A DNA stretch of 64,000 nucleotides from Virgibacillus aidingensis (lineage in GTDB: Bacteria; Bacillota; Bacilli; Bacillales; Amphibacillaceae), in assembly GCF_010994035.1 (NCBI RefSeq), contig NZ_WIXN01000019.1, positions 1 through 64,000 of the forward strand, given 5' to 3'. Shown one piece after another: positions 44,625-55,788 of the stretch. A program made the position numbers and the translations under genes. Below the pieces are notes generated by a model. The model saw only the letters and a list, made by a program, of their open reading frames with translations. It was not told the DNA's origin and searched no databases. Each line of letters starts with the position of its first letter. Positions within the stretch are counted from its first letter, which is position 1.

Positions 44625-46523
44625 ATGAGTTGGCTGCAGAATTTATATAAGACCTATGATGCAAATGAGGGTCAAGTTGGAAAAACAGTGAAGAAACCAA
44701 ACGGGCAGGAGTACACATTATTGCCTATTTCTCACACCACTCAAAATGCACATATAGAAGTGACAGTTGACGAAGAAGGAGAATTTATGAGGGCAATCGT
44801 ACTGGAAAAAGAGAGTACGATCATTCCTTCAACAGAGGAGTCTGCAAGTAGAGCTGGATCAAAAATTGCTCCATACCCCCTGCATGATAAATTGAGCTAT
44901 GTTGCCGGAGATTTTGTGAAGTTTGGTGGAAAGGTAAAAAATCAAAATGATCTTCCTTTCGACGCCTACATACAGAACTTAAAGGAATGGGCTGAATCTC
45001 CATATGCTACACCCAAATTAATAAATATTTACACGTATGTAAGTAAAGGAAGACTAATTGAAGATTTGGTTAATGACGATGTTCTCGTCTTGGATGATAA
45101 TAAGCAACTGATTAATAAATGGAATAAGAAGTATGAAGAAACACTGGGGGAAAAGCCTCCCATATTTTCCAGTGGAGCTACAGATCAGTTGAGTGTTTTT
45201 ATAAGATTTAATGTTTATTCACCTTCCTCTACAGCTGATGTTTGGAAAGATAAAAAAATGTATCAATCTTTTATTGACTTCTATAATGAGAAATTAGGAG
45301 ATGAAGATGTTGATTTCGTAACCGGTGAAATAGCCCCCAGTACAGAAAGACATGCGAATAAAATACGCCATGCCGCAGACAAGGCAAAATTAATTTCAGC
45401 TAACGATACCTCAGGTTTTACATTTCGAGGAAGATTTAAAACTAGTAAAGAAGCTGCAGGAATTAGTTTTGAAGTATCACAAAAAGCCCATAATGCTTTA
45501 AAATGGTTAATTCACCGGCAGGGAAAAACGATTGATAACCGTGTATTCCTGGTCTGGGGCATTGACCAAACAGATATAATTGACCCCAGTGACGATGCGT
45601 GGGACATAATGCAACATGTAGAACGGGAAATAGAGGAAGAACCAGATACAGACAAGCCCTTTGCAGAAGAGGTGAAAAAAGCAATAGATGGTTACCGAAG
45701 TGATCTAAATATGAATGCAGCAGTTAATATATTGGTACTTGATTCAGCAACTACGGGGAGAATGGCTGTGCTCTATTATCGGAACATGAATAAGGAGCTG
45801 TATCTTGATCGTTTAAAGGATTGGCATGCACAGTGTGCTTGGGAGCATAGATATCGCAGGACTGAAGAGCAATTTGTTAAATTTTATGGTGCTCCAGCTA
45901 CGAGAGATGTAGCTTTCGCTGCATATGGACCTAGGGCAAGCGAAAAAATTGTTAAAGGATTAATGGAACGTATTCTACCTTCCATCATAGACGGACGACA
46001 TATTCCCAAGGATATTATAAAAAGTATATTTCATCGAGCTTCTAATCCAGTGTCGATGGAACGGTGGGAATGGGAGAAAACACTTAGCATCGCTTGTGCA
46101 CTTATTCGGAAAACATATATTGAGAAAAAGGAGGTATGGGACGTGCCATTAGATAAAGACTCGACTGATCGCAGTTATTTGTTTGGCCGTTTGTTAGCGG
46201 TTGCAGATGTGCTTGAAAGGGGAGCGCTGGGAAAGGAAGAAACTAGGGCAACAAATGCTATACGTTATATGAATTCATTTTCAAAAAATCCAAGCAGAAC
46301 CTGGAAAACCCTTCAAGAAAGCTTGCAGCCCTATCAAGCTAAATTAGGTACAAAAGCAACTTATCTATCAAAAATGATAGATGAAATTAGTGATCAATTT
46401 AATATAGAGGATTTTAATAATAAGCCTTTATCAGAAAAGTATTTATTAGGATTTTATAGTCAACGTCGGGAACTGTATAAGAAAAAAGAATCAAATATTG
46501 AAAGTGAGGAGACAAACAAATGA
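44625..46523 (+). CDS. cas8c: Cas8c (Csd1), large subunit of the type I-C effector
   Basis: A 632-residue Csd1-family protein that recognises the PAM in type I-C Cascade. Recognisable parts include MSWLQNLYKTYDAN, SGFTFRGRFKTSKEAAGISFEVSQKAHNALKWLI and the C-terminal helical bundle region with RSYLFGRLLAVADVLERGAL, which in this family also yields the small subunit Cas11 by internal translation. ATG at 44625 lies 6 nt after AGGAGGTG; the GTG at 44616 is within it. Confidence 0.95.
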   Translation: MSWLQNLYKTYDANEGQVGKTVKKPNGQEYTLLPISHTTQNAHIEVTVDEEGEFMRAIVLEKESTIIPSTEESASRAGSKIAPYPLHDKLSYVAGDFVKFGGKVKNQNDLPFDAYIQNLKEWAESPYATPKLINIYTYVSKGRLIEDLVNDDVLVLDDNKQLINKWNKKYEETLGEKPPIFSSGATDQLSVFIRFNVYSPSSTADVWKDKKMYQSFIDFYNEKLGDEDVDFVTGEIAPSTERHANKIRHAADKAKLISANDTSGFTFRGRFKTSKEAAGISFEVSQKAHNALKWLIHRQGKTIDNRVFLVWGIDQTDIIDPSDDAWDIMQHVEREIEEEPDTDKPFAEEVKKAIDGYRSDLNMNAAVNILVLDSATTGRMAVLYYRNMNKELYLDRLKDWHAQCAWEHRYRRTEEQFVKFYGAPATRDVAFAAYGPRASEKIVKGLMERILPSIIDGRHIPKDIIKSIFHRASNPVSMERWEWEKTLSIACALIRKTYIEKKEVWDVPLDKDSTDRSYLFGRLLAVADVLERGALGKEETRATNAIRYMNSFSKNPSRTWKTLQESLQPYQAKLGTKATYLSKMIDEISDQFNIEDFNNKPLSEKYLLGFYSQRRELYKKKESNIESEETNK

Positions 46524-47377
46524 GTGTACTTGATCACAAAATTGATTTTGCAGTAGTTTTAACTGTTAATAAGGCTAATCCAAACGGTGATCCATTAAAC
46601 GGAAATCGTCCACGTCAAAATTATGATGGACATGGGGAGATTTCTGACGTGGCGATTAAACGGAAAATTCGTAACCGTTTACAGGATATGGGAGAAGCTG
46701 TCTTTGTCCAATCTAATGATCGTAAAATAGATGAGTATAAGAGTTTAAAAGAAAGAGCGGAGTCGGATGAAACTTTAGCAAGAATGCTAAAGGATAAAAA
46801 AGCATCAGCCGATGATTTTGCTACTATTGCATGCGAGAAATGGATTGATGTCCGTGGCTTTGGGCAGGTGTTTGCATTTAAGGGATCTAACCTATCCGTG
46901 GGTGTCCGGGGACCTGTTTCTATTCAAACTGCAACTAGTATAGATCCAATAGACATTACGAGCTTACAGATTACTAAAAGTGTAAATTCCGTTACCAGTG
47001 AATCTAGGAGTTCTGACACAATGGGAATGAAACATCGTGTAGATTTCGGTGTTTATGTATTTAAAGGAAGTATTAATACCCAATTAGCAGAAAAGACAGG
47101 TTTTACAAAAGACGATGCAGAAAAAATTAAGCAAGCGTTAATTACATTGTTTGAAAATGATAGTTCGTCAGCAAGACCTGATGGTAGCATGGAGGTTCAT
47201 AAAGTATATTGGTGGGAACATACTTCCAAGCTTGGACAATATTCTTCTGCAAAAGTACATCGCTCTTTACAGATAGAAGCTAAAAATGATGCACCTAAAG
47301 CTTTTGACAAAGAAAATTATGCTGTAGAGCTACAAGAATTGGATGGACTAGCGGTGGAAGTATTAGATGGTCAATAG
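46520..47377 (+). CDS. cas7c: Cas7 (Csd2), type I-C backbone subunit
   Basis: A 285-residue Csd2/Csh2-family RAMP that polymerises along the crRNA guide. KIDFAVVLTVNKANPNGDPLNGNRPRQNYDGHGEISDVAIKRKIRNRLQ is the family's N-terminal block; the thumb of this protein is what flips every sixth guide base. It overlaps cas8c by 4 bp (ATGA) and is the third gene of the operon. Confidence 0.96.
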   Translation: MSVLDHKIDFAVVLTVNKANPNGDPLNGNRPRQNYDGHGEISDVAIKRKIRNRLQDMGEAVFVQSNDRKIDEYKSLKERAESDETLARMLKDKKASADDFATIACEKWIDVRGFGQVFAFKGSNLSVGVRGPVSIQTATSIDPIDITSLQITKSVNSVTSESRSSDTMGMKHRVDFGVYVFKGSINTQLAEKTGFTKDDAEKIKQALITLFENDSSSARPDGSMEVHKVYWWEHTSKLGQYSSAKVHRSLQIEAKNDAPKAFDKENYAVELQELDGLAVEVLDGQ

Positions 47378-48026
47378 TACAGAAGATAATTATTTAATGC
47401 TGTCAGGTCTTCAGCACTTTCAGTTTTGCCGTCGCCAGTGGGCATTGATTCATATTGAGCAACAGTGGGAAGAGAATGTAAAAACAATTGAAGGACAACA
47501 TTTGCATCAAAAAGCTGATCAGCCGTTCACCCGTGAAAAACGGGGGGAAAGGCTGATCGTGCGTGCAATGCCCATACAATCTCATCGATTAAAATTGAAT
47601 GGGATTTGTGATGTGGTTGAATTTATTAAAAACCCCGATGGTATAGAATTAGCAGAAGTGGAAGGTTCCTATTTAGCCTATCCTGTTGAATACAAGCGGG
47701 GGAAGCCCAAGAAAGGTGATGAAGATGTAGTTCAGTTAGTAGCTCAGGCAATGTGTTTGGAAGAAATGCTACTTTGTGATGTTGATACAGGATATCTCTT
47801 TTATAATGAAATCAGACATCGTATTGAAGTTCCAATCACTGCAGAATTAAGAAATAAAGTAATTGAAATGGCGAAGGAAATGCATCATTACTATGAAAAC
47901 CGTTATACTCCCAAAGTAAAAACAGGACCACACTGCAAAAGTTGTTCTTTGCAGGAGGTTTGTTTACCCAGACTTATGAATAAGCGTACAGTGAAAAGTT
48001 ATATTGAAAGGAAGTTGAACGAGTGA
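47367..48026 (+). CDS. cas4: Cas4 exonuclease, type I-C
   Basis: A 219-residue RecB-like nuclease with a 4Fe-4S cluster, used in PAM selection and trimming of new spacers. One Cys lies near the N-terminus (HFQFCRRQWALI) and three near the C-terminus (HCKSCSLQEVCLP). The nuclease core shows PVEYKRGKPKKGDEDVVQLVAQAMCLEEM, containing the catalytic Glu/Lys and QxxxY-like region. It overlaps cas7c by 11 bp. Confidence 0.94.
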   Translation: MVNSTEDNYLMLSGLQHFQFCRRQWALIHIEQQWEENVKTIEGQHLHQKADQPFTREKRGERLIVRAMPIQSHRLKLNGICDVVEFIKNPDGIELAEVEGSYLAYPVEYKRGKPKKGDEDVVQLVAQAMCLEEMLLCDVDTGYLFYNEIRHRIEVPITAELRNKVIEMAKEMHHYYENRYTPKVKTGPHCKSCSLQEVCLPRLMNKRTVKSYIERKLNE

Positions 48027-49054
48027 AAAAAATGTTAAATACATTATTTGTTACCCAACCAGATGTCTATTTATCATTAGATGGGGATAATATAGTGTTG
48101 AAAAAAGAAAAGAGTCAACTTGGAAGACTTCCTTTACATAACTTGGAGAGTATTGTTAGCTTTGGTTATACAGGTGCCAGCCCGGCATTAATGGGATATT
48201 GTGCTGACCGCAATATTTCAATCGCATTTTTGACGAAGAATGGAAGGTTTTTAGCCCGCGTTATTGGAGAAAGCCGAGGGAATGTCACACTGAGAAAAAA
48301 ACAATATCGTTTATCAGATGATGAAGTTGAATCAGCAAAAATCGCTCGGAATTTTATAATAGGAAAAGTTTATAATAATAAATGGATTTTGGAAAGAATG
48401 ACAAGAAATTATCCATTACGTATTGATGTAGAACAATTTAAGGATTTATCAAAACATCTTACTTCAATTCTCCAAGAAGTAAAAATATGTGAAGAACTTG
48501 ATAGTTTGCGTGGTTGGGAAGGACAGGCTGCAATTAGTTATAATAAAGTCTTTAATTCTATGATCTTGCAACAAAAAGATGATTTTCACTTCCATTTACG
48601 CTCCAGGAGACCACCAAAAGATAATGTAAATGCAATGCTGTCTTTTGCTTACACACTCCTTGCAAACGACACAGCAGCCGCTCTGGAAACCGTTGGGCTT
48701 GATGCATATGTTGGTTTTATGCACAGAGATAGACCTGGACGTGCATCCCTAGCTCTTGATCTTATGGAAGAGCTAAGAGGAGTATTTGCGGATAAATTTG
48801 TTTTATCTCTTATAAACCGTAAGGAAATAACAAAGGACAGCTTTTTGAAAAAAGAAAACGAAGCAGTATTAATGACGGATGAAGCGAGAAAGACTTTCTT
48901 AAAAGCATGGCAAGTTAAAAAGCAGGAAAAGATTACCCATCCTTTTTTAGGGGAAAAAATAACTTGGGGGCTTATTCCATATGCTCAAGCATTATTACTG
49001 GCTCGATATTTACGAGGAGATTTAGACGAATATCCGCCTTTTTTATGGAAGTAG
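48023..49054 (+). CDS. cas1: Cas1 integrase, type I-C
   Basis: A 343-residue spacer integrase. The metal ligands fit the family: Glu in SLRGWEGQAAISY, His in YVGFMHRDRPGRASLALDLMEELR and Asp in the same block. It overlaps cas4 by 4 bp. Confidence 0.96.
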   Translation: MKKMLNTLFVTQPDVYLSLDGDNIVLKKEKSQLGRLPLHNLESIVSFGYTGASPALMGYCADRNISIAFLTKNGRFLARVIGESRGNVTLRKKQYRLSDDEVESAKIARNFIIGKVYNNKWILERMTRNYPLRIDVEQFKDLSKHLTSILQEVKICEELDSLRGWEGQAAISYNKVFNSMILQQKDDFHFHLRSRRPPKDNVNAMLSFAYTLLANDTAAALETVGLDAYVGFMHRDRPGRASLALDLMEELRGVFADKFVLSLINRKEITKDSFLKKENEAVLMTDEARKTFLKAWQVKKQEKITHPFLGEKITWGLIPYAQALLLARYLRGDLDEYPPFLWK

Positions 49055-49062
49055 GTGAATTG

Positions 49063-49353
49063 ATGCTTATTTTAATCACATATGATGTCAGTACATCGAG
49101 TGAAGGAGGAACAAAAAGGCTAAGAAAAGTTGCTAAAGCATGTCAAAATTATGGTCAACGGGTACAGAATTCTGTTTTTGAATGTATAGTAGATGCTACT
49201 CAATATGCAATATTAAAAATAGAATTAGAACAGCTTATTGATCAAAAAAAAGATAGCCTTCGCTTTTACAATTTAGGTAATAATCATAAAACGAAAGTAG
49301 AACATTTTGGGGTAAAAGGTTCATTGGACCTAGAAGATCCGTTGTTTTTTTAG
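49063..49353 (+). CDS. cas2: Cas2, type I-C
   Basis: A 96-residue ferredoxin-like dimer partner of Cas1, starting MLILITYDVSTSSEGGTKRLRKVA and ending VKGSLDLEDPLFF. The sequence is very like the Cas2 of alkaliphilic Bacillus type I-C loci. The ATG at 49063 follows AGGTGAATTG; the open frame extends upstream inside cas1, but that part is a shadow. Confidence 0.95.
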   Translation: MLILITYDVSTSSEGGTKRLRKVAKACQNYGQRVQNSVFECIVDATQYAILKIELEQLIDQKKDSLRFYNLGNNHKTKVEHFGVKGSLDLEDPLFF

Positions 49354-49528
49354 ATATTGGTGCTAACCTCAAGCAAACATGAAATTAGTAGGGGGTTAGC
49401 ACTGAAAATAGCCTTTTATTTAGGTGAATAGTTGTATTTCAATATCCTTTAACCCCAGAAAGTGGTAATAATAAATCGGTTTTTAGATCTATTAAGTACA
49501 AGTGTTCCTGTTTTTTGCGAAATTCGCT
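49354..49528 (+). promoter_or_regulatory. CRISPR leader
   Basis: 175 bp between cas2 and the first repeat, AT-rich near the array. Its distal end holds a perfect 9-bp inverted repeat, GTGCTAACC (49360-49368) and GGTTAGCAC (49394-49402), possibly a cas2 terminator or an integration-factor site. The array promoter is expected here; I could not single out one pair of -35/-10 boxes. Confidence 0.7.
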
Positions 49529-52500
49529 ATCGCACTCCTCGTGAGTGCGTGGATTGAAATAAAATTGTAGTACAACAAAATCACAAAACGAAAGATCGCA
49601 CTCCTCGTGAGTGCGTGGATTGAAATAAAAATACACCTTTAATTGATTTTCAGAATACGATCGCACTCCTCGTGAGTGCGTGGATTGAAATACTAACAGC
49701 CCAATTCCAATACTTAGAACGTGGTGATCGCACTCCTCGTGAGTGCGTGGATTGAAATCCAAGACAAACTATTATAAGCTAGGTTAGCAAATATCGCACT
49801 CCTCGTGAGTGCGTGGATTGAAATGATTAGAGCTACGTCTACATTAGGTAAAGACCATATCGCACTCCTCGTGAGTGCGTGGATTGAAATAGAAAAGATT
49901 TTACAATACAAAATTACCATTTTTATCGCACTCCTCGTGAGTGCGTGGATTGAAATTTTTTAGGTGATTTCTTTTCCTCTTTTGGTTTCTATCGCACTCC
50001 TCGTGAGTGCGTGGATTGAAATATCAATGCTTACATTAAAAATGTCTGACAGCTGAATCGCACTCCTCGTGAGTGCGTGGATTGAAATCGTTAAAACAAC
50101 CATTTTGGAACAGGAGTTTTCAGATCGCACTCCTCGTGAGTGCGTGGATTGAAATATATCTAAAAATGAGTACAGGAATTTCAATGCAACATCGCACTCC
50201 TCGTGAGTGCGTGGATTGAAATGGCAACTTCAAGGAATGGGTGAAAAACACGCCATATCGCACTCCTCGTGAGTGCGTGGATTGAAATAAAACGAAACTT
50301 TTTTGCAGCACTTTGCGATATTATCGCACTCCTCGTGAGTGCGTGGATTGAAATGAGTAGTTGCTGTTCCACCGTTTGAGTGGCGGTTAATCGCACTCCT
50401 CGTGAGTGCGTGGATTGAAATCCCGCTTGGTTGCCCTCGGCCTTGCTTGTGCTATTATCGCACTCCTCGTGAGTGCGTGGATTGAAATTATCCGAATATT
50501 GGGACGTTTGCGGAAATCAGAATCGCACTCCTCGTGAGTGCGTGGATTGAAATTTCTAAACACATTTTCAACCAATCCCTGCTTTCGAATCGCACTCCTC
50601 GTGAGTGCGTGGATTGAAATGATCGCCCCCGTATCTCTAGCGGATTGTAAGGAATCGCACTCCTCGTGAGTGCGTGGATTGAAATACCCGCGCTGTGGAT
50701 AGCTAACTCTTCACCGGAATCGCACTCCTCGTGAGTGCGTGGATTGAAATATCCATGCGCGCAAATTGCATATCTTTGGCCACGTTATCGCACTCCTCGT
50801 GAGTGCGTGGATTGAAATCACATCGTCGGGTGGTGGTACATCGAGAAGTACAAATCGCACTCCTCGTGAGTGCGTGGATTGAAATCAAACTATCGCCCAA
50901 AGCATCAAATGCAGGTATTATCGCACTCCTCGTGAGTGCGTGGATTGAAATCCCGATCTCTTACATGTAACATAGGTTAAGTTATATCGCACTCCTCGTG
51001 AGTGCGTGGATTGAAATGGAAAGCTGATAGAGCCGCCACCACTACCACCCAATCGCACTCCTCGTGAGTGCGTGGATTGAAATAATTACGGTACCGAACG
51101 ACATGGATGGCGGACATATCGCACTCCTCGTGAGTGCGTGGATTGAAATCTCGACAATAGTCACGACCGGATGTCGTTGCTGTTATCGCACTCCTCGTGA
51201 GTGCGTGGATTGAAATTATCCGAATATTGGGACGTTTGCGGAAATCAGAAACATCGCACTCCTCGTGAGTGCGTGGATTGAAATTTCTTCCTCCCTGCCA
51301 CCGTACTCTAGGAAAGAGATCGCACTCCTCGTGAGTGCGTGGATTGAAATCATCAAATGCACCTGTTGATACAAAAAGAAAAATATCGCACTCCTCGTGA
51401 GTGCGTGGATTGAAATAAGGATTGAGAACTCACCCGAGAAGCAGTGACCATATCGCACTCCTCGTGAGTGCGTGGATTGAAATTTGCATAAGTCTGTACC
51501 AAGCTGTTATATTTTTATCGCACTCCTCGTGAGTGCGTGGATTGAAATTCGGATAACCGTGTTTACGTATTTTCGATATATATCGCACTCCTCGTGAGTG
51601 CGTGGATTGAAATAGTTTGAAAAAGAAAAAGGAAGGCAAACCACCGGATCGCACTCCTCGTGAGTGCGTGGATTGAAATTATTTTGAAAAATGCAGACAA
51701 CATTACTTATGTATCGCACTCCTCGTGAGTGCGTGGATTGAAATCAAAATATCGGCCAATCTGTCTACTGCTTCATCATCGCACTCCTCGTGAGTGCGTG
51801 GATTGAAATCACAATGAGGGTTACAGGGGGCAAACTATTAAGGATCGCACTCCTCGTGAGTGCGTGGATTGAAATTGCTGCCTCAGCATCTGCCCCGATA
51901 GAATACCAGGATCGCACTCCTCGTGAGTGCGTGGATTGAAATCATGGCGTTGACGATCCGCAAAAACTAAAATCTATATCGCACTCCTCGTGAGTGCGTG
52001 GATTGAAATACCTACTATCATAATAACATCAAGAGTCGGCTTAAAAATCGCACTCCTCGTGAGTGCGTGGATTGAAATTAAACGGGTTGCTATTGTATTA
52101 ATGGCTGTTAAAATCGCACTCCTCGTGAGTGCGTGGATTGAAATTACATTAAATATAGATGCCCAACGGTAATTTGAATCGCACTCCTCGTGAGTGCGTG
52201 GATTGAAATTGGAAGCTGTGAAGCCCTTAAATGCTGAACAAGGATCGCACTCCTCGTGAGTGCGTGGATTGAAATAAATAGGAACCGGGGCGACTGGTGA
52301 GAGTTTAGATCGCACTCCTCGTGAGTGCGTGGATTGAAATAGCCTGGAATCCTTCTTGCTTGTGTTTGTCGTATATCGCACTCCTCGTGAGTGCGTGGAT
52401 TGAAATCATCTGGCGAATAGTAATAAGTGTCCAGCAGGATCATCGCACTCCTCGTGAGTGCGTGGATTGAAATTTTGAAAAAGCTGAAATCGGCAATAAC

Positions 52501-54462
52501 TCTGTTGATCGCACTCCTCGTGAGTGCGTGGATTGAAATTCAAATGGCTCAAGAGGTGATAGATGGCAAACACATCGCACTCCTCGTGAGTGCGTGGATT
52601 GAAATCAAATTAGGGTAAAGCACATCCAATGGCACTTGTATCGCACTCCTCGTGAGTGCGTGGATTGAAATTCTAATGACATCCCAATATTGTTTGTTTA
52701 ATTTATATCGCACTCCTCGTGAGTGCGTGGATTGAAATTACAAGGTGGTGACTGCATGAATTTAGACAGGGCATCGCACTCCTCGTGAGTGCGTGGATTG
52801 AAATCACCCCTTTATCGTTCATTTACACCGCCTCCTAAGATCGCACTCCTCGTGAGTGCGTGGATTGAAATCTGCCACAACCAAAGCAATGAAATGTCTG
52901 CTGCTATCGCACTCCTCGTGAGTGCGTGGATTGAAATACAAAACAAAAGATGCCGGATGCACAGTTACAGGATCGCACTCCTCGTGAGTGCGTGGATTGA
53001 AATTGTGAGGATAGAAAATAAAATAAACGGGAACTACATCGCACTCCTCGTGAGTGCGTGGATTGAAATGACTGGTTTAATACCATAAGGGATGAATATG
53101 CAAAATCGCACTCCTCGTGAGTGCGTGGATTGAAATTTAAAAAAGGGCGTTTGGAGTATGGACAAACAATAATCGCACTCCTCGTGAGTGCGTGGATTGA
53201 AATTGATTGCCTGTGGTGCATTGAGGACTGCCTCACATCGCACTCCTCGTGAGTGCGTGGATTGAAATAAAATATCCCTTTGCCCTTATATCAGCAAATA
53301 AATATCGCACTCCTCGTGAGTGCGTGGATTGAAATTGGTTCTGCGACATATATGTGTCATAAGGATCACATCGCACTCCTCGTGAGTGCGTGGATTGAAA
53401 TTTAAAACAAATACAGGAGGTAATTTAAATGTCCATATCGCACTCCTCGTGAGTGCGTGGATTGAAATACACCATCAGTCATTTATATAGGCACGTATAA
53501 CGAATCGCACTCCTCGTGAGTGCGTGGATTGAAATGCCCCGGTCCAAACTTCCGCATGACTGAATTAAAATCGCACTCCTCGTGAGTGCGTGGATTGAAA
53601 TCACAATGAATTTAACTGTATTGCACAAGCCTCAATCGCACTCCTCGTGAGTGCGTGGATTGAAATATGATAGTGACTATATCTCCCAGATCGTAGTCAA
53701 TATCGCACTCCTCGTGAGTGCGTGGATTGAAATTTTTCAAGTACGCGGGAACCAGAGCGTGTGGAAAATCGCACTCCTCGTGAGTGCGTGGATTGAAATG
53801 TCACGAAACCAACAGAATACGTGGTTTCAGTCAATCGCACTCCTCGTGAGTGCGTGGATTGAAATCTTTAGCATAAGCAATACCAGCAGAACCAGTAGTA
53901 TCGCACTCCTCGTGAGTGCGTGGATTGAAATTCGATGTACTGAACTTCGGTCATTACTTTTGCTAGCATCGCACTCCTCGTGAGTGCGTGGATTGAAATG
54001 ATTTGGTAGGCTTCCTCAACCCATACAAACGCCATCGCACTCCTCGTGAGTGCGTGGATTGAAATCAAAATCGAATGTCATCATCAAATTGGGTACGGTC
54101 ATCGCACTCCTCGTGAGTGCGTGGATTGAAATGCTTCTATCGCTTATGAAATGTCAAAAAGTGAGATCGCACTCCTCGTGAGTGCGTGGATTGAAATTAG
54201 AATATATCTCACAGGTGATGAAGGATTTCCAAATCGCACTCCTCGTGAGTGCGTGGATTGAAATCTCTTGGATGGGGAGATGGGGTGAGGCGAGAATCAT
54301 CGCACTCCTCGTGAGTGCGTGGATTGAAATACGCGGTCATGGTATGGAGTAGGAGATTTTCAGAATCGCACTCCTCGTGAGTGCGTGGATTGAAATAGTC
54401 TACATATACACAAGATCAGTTGGATCAAGTATCGCACTCCTTGTGAGTGCGCGGTTTAGAAT
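49529..54462 (+). CRISPR. Type I-C CRISPR array, 75 repeats and 74 spacers
   Basis: The 32-bp repeat starts ATCGCACTCC, contains the stem CGCACTC/GAGTGCG around a CTCGT loop, and ends GTGGATTGAAAT, the type I-C 5'-handle sequence. By hand count there are 75 repeats at 65-69-bp spacing (spacers 33-37 nt). I saw no base change in the first 74; the last (54431-54462) is degenerate (CTTGT loop and GCGGTTTAGAAT end), marking the leader-distal end, consistent with the leader at the cas2 side. Two spacers, at 50489 and 51217, come from the same protospacer. The many long frames through the array are artefacts of the 66-bp period. Confidence 0.99.
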
Positions 54463-54464
54463 TT

Positions 54465-54538
54465 AAAACGGTCCAACTATTAAATAATTGGATAGCTGCA
54501 CCCTCATTATTTCATTATGCCCGTTTTTGTTTAGCTCT
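54465..54538 (+). terminator. Possible terminator of the CRISPR transcript
   Basis: AAAACGG (54465-54471) pairs with CCGTTTTT near 54531-54538 around an internal hairpin CCAACTATT/AATAATTGG, and ends in T-rich sequence. The rest of the gap to 54741 holds nothing recognisable. Confidence 0.4.
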
Positions 54539-54741
54539 TTGAATTTTCAGTATTATTAAGTGATTTTAATTTTGAAGACACATTCATAGTATCAAATTTT
54601 GCAATATCTTTTTTTTTCATCATCTGTAGAAAAAGATTGTTAGACACCATATTTTCGATCTGCTATTCTACAACTAAACCATATGTATAAATCACCCATA
54701 CCCCCAAATATACATAAACTACACTAAAAAGAAAAAAGGAT

Positions 54742-55788
54742 GTGTCTGCAATTAAAAAGTATTATGTCTCTGCAAACACGGCGGAAGGCTTTATCAATTT
54801 GCTGCCTTCCAATGTAAAAGACCTTAAATATGTCATTATCCTTAAACATCCATCGTATAAGTTAAAAACTGCTGTCATCAAAAAAGTAATAGAAAGGCAT
54901 AAAGACAATGAGTTGGAAATACTTTTAAGTCCTAAACAAAAGGCGTACTTGGATGGGGTTATCATCCGTGACAAAAAGGCAGCAGTTATCATTGAAAATA
55001 TCACAACACCGAACCTACCTGGCGCCATAGAAATCGACTTAAATTTATTTACATCCGTTCAAATCCCCAAAGACTTAAGCAATGAAAAACAAAAAATTCA
55101 GGAATACATGAACTTAGCCTATGATCATTTTCAAAACGGCTTGAAAATCCACGATGACCTGGAAGCGATCTATATCAACGAAATGGATTTCCAAAAAGCG
55201 GATGAACTGGCTGAAACCTTCATAGAAAAGATGCTTGATGGCATGCCGGAAAGACCAAAAAAAGGAAATATTTACTATCGGCTTTTTGGGACGAATACTG
55301 CCGATGGCGTGGTCAATGAAGTTCCGCATATTACTCAAAGTGTATCTAAAGCTTACTTTATCAAAGGCCGAGCCGGTACAGGAAAATCCACCTTTATGAA
55401 AAAAATTGCAGAAGCATGCCGGCAACATGGTTTTGACATAGAACAATATTACTGCAGTTTTGACCCGAACAGCATTGATATGGTACTTGTGAGGGAATTG
55501 GATTTCTGTATTTTTGACAGTACGGACCCGCATGAATTTTTTCCTGAACGCAATGATGATGAAATCATTGATATATATGAAATAGCTGTGTCACCCGGTA
55601 CCGATGAAAAGTATGCAAAAGAAATAAAAGAAACACATGACCATTATAAATCCTATATGAAAAATGGAATCAAAAAAATAAAAAAAGCCGGCGAACATCT
55701 TGAAACAATAGAGCAGCAATTTTATTTTAAAGATGAAGAAATAAAAAACATTACAGATTTTATAACGGAAAAGGCAATAGTGCAGTAG
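54742..55788 (+). CDS. Tandem P-loop NTPase-like protein (PRK06851 type) with degenerate first P-loop
   Basis: A 348-residue cytosolic protein. The second half has an intact Walker A, FIKGRAGTGKSTFMKKIAEACRQHG (about residues 208-232), followed by CSFDPNSIDMVLVRELDFCIFDSTDPHEFFP, a block typical of this uncharacterised Bacillales family. The first half mirrors it (NTAEGFINLLPSNVKDLKYVIILK), but the P-loop site reads HPSYKLKT in place of GGPGTGKST, so it cannot bind ATP normally. GTG start with AAAAGGAT close upstream. It lies directly after the CRISPR array; whether that is meaningful is unknown. Confidence 0.75.
   Translation: MSAIKKYYVSANTAEGFINLLPSNVKDLKYVIILKHPSYKLKTAVIKKVIERHKDNELEILLSPKQKAYLDGVIIRDKKAAVIIENITTPNLPGAIEIDLNLFTSVQIPKDLSNEKQKIQEYMNLAYDHFQNGLKIHDDLEAIYINEMDFQKADELAETFIEKMLDGMPERPKKGNIYYRLFGTNTADGVVNEVPHITQSVSKAYFIKGRAGTGKSTFMKKIAEACRQHGFDIEQYYCSFDPNSIDMVLVRELDFCIFDSTDPHEFFPERNDDEIIDIYEIAVSPGTDEKYAKEIKETHDHYKSYMKNGIKKIKKAGEHLETIEQQFYFKDEEIKNITDFITEKAIVQ

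Noticed and set aside
49439-54068. Many ORFs on both strands across the array with repeated peptides such as ISIHALTRSAI, FNPRTHEECD and ALLVSAWIEI
   Set aside because: These are translations of the 32-bp CRISPR repeat in different frames; the period and identity of the peptides follow from the array.
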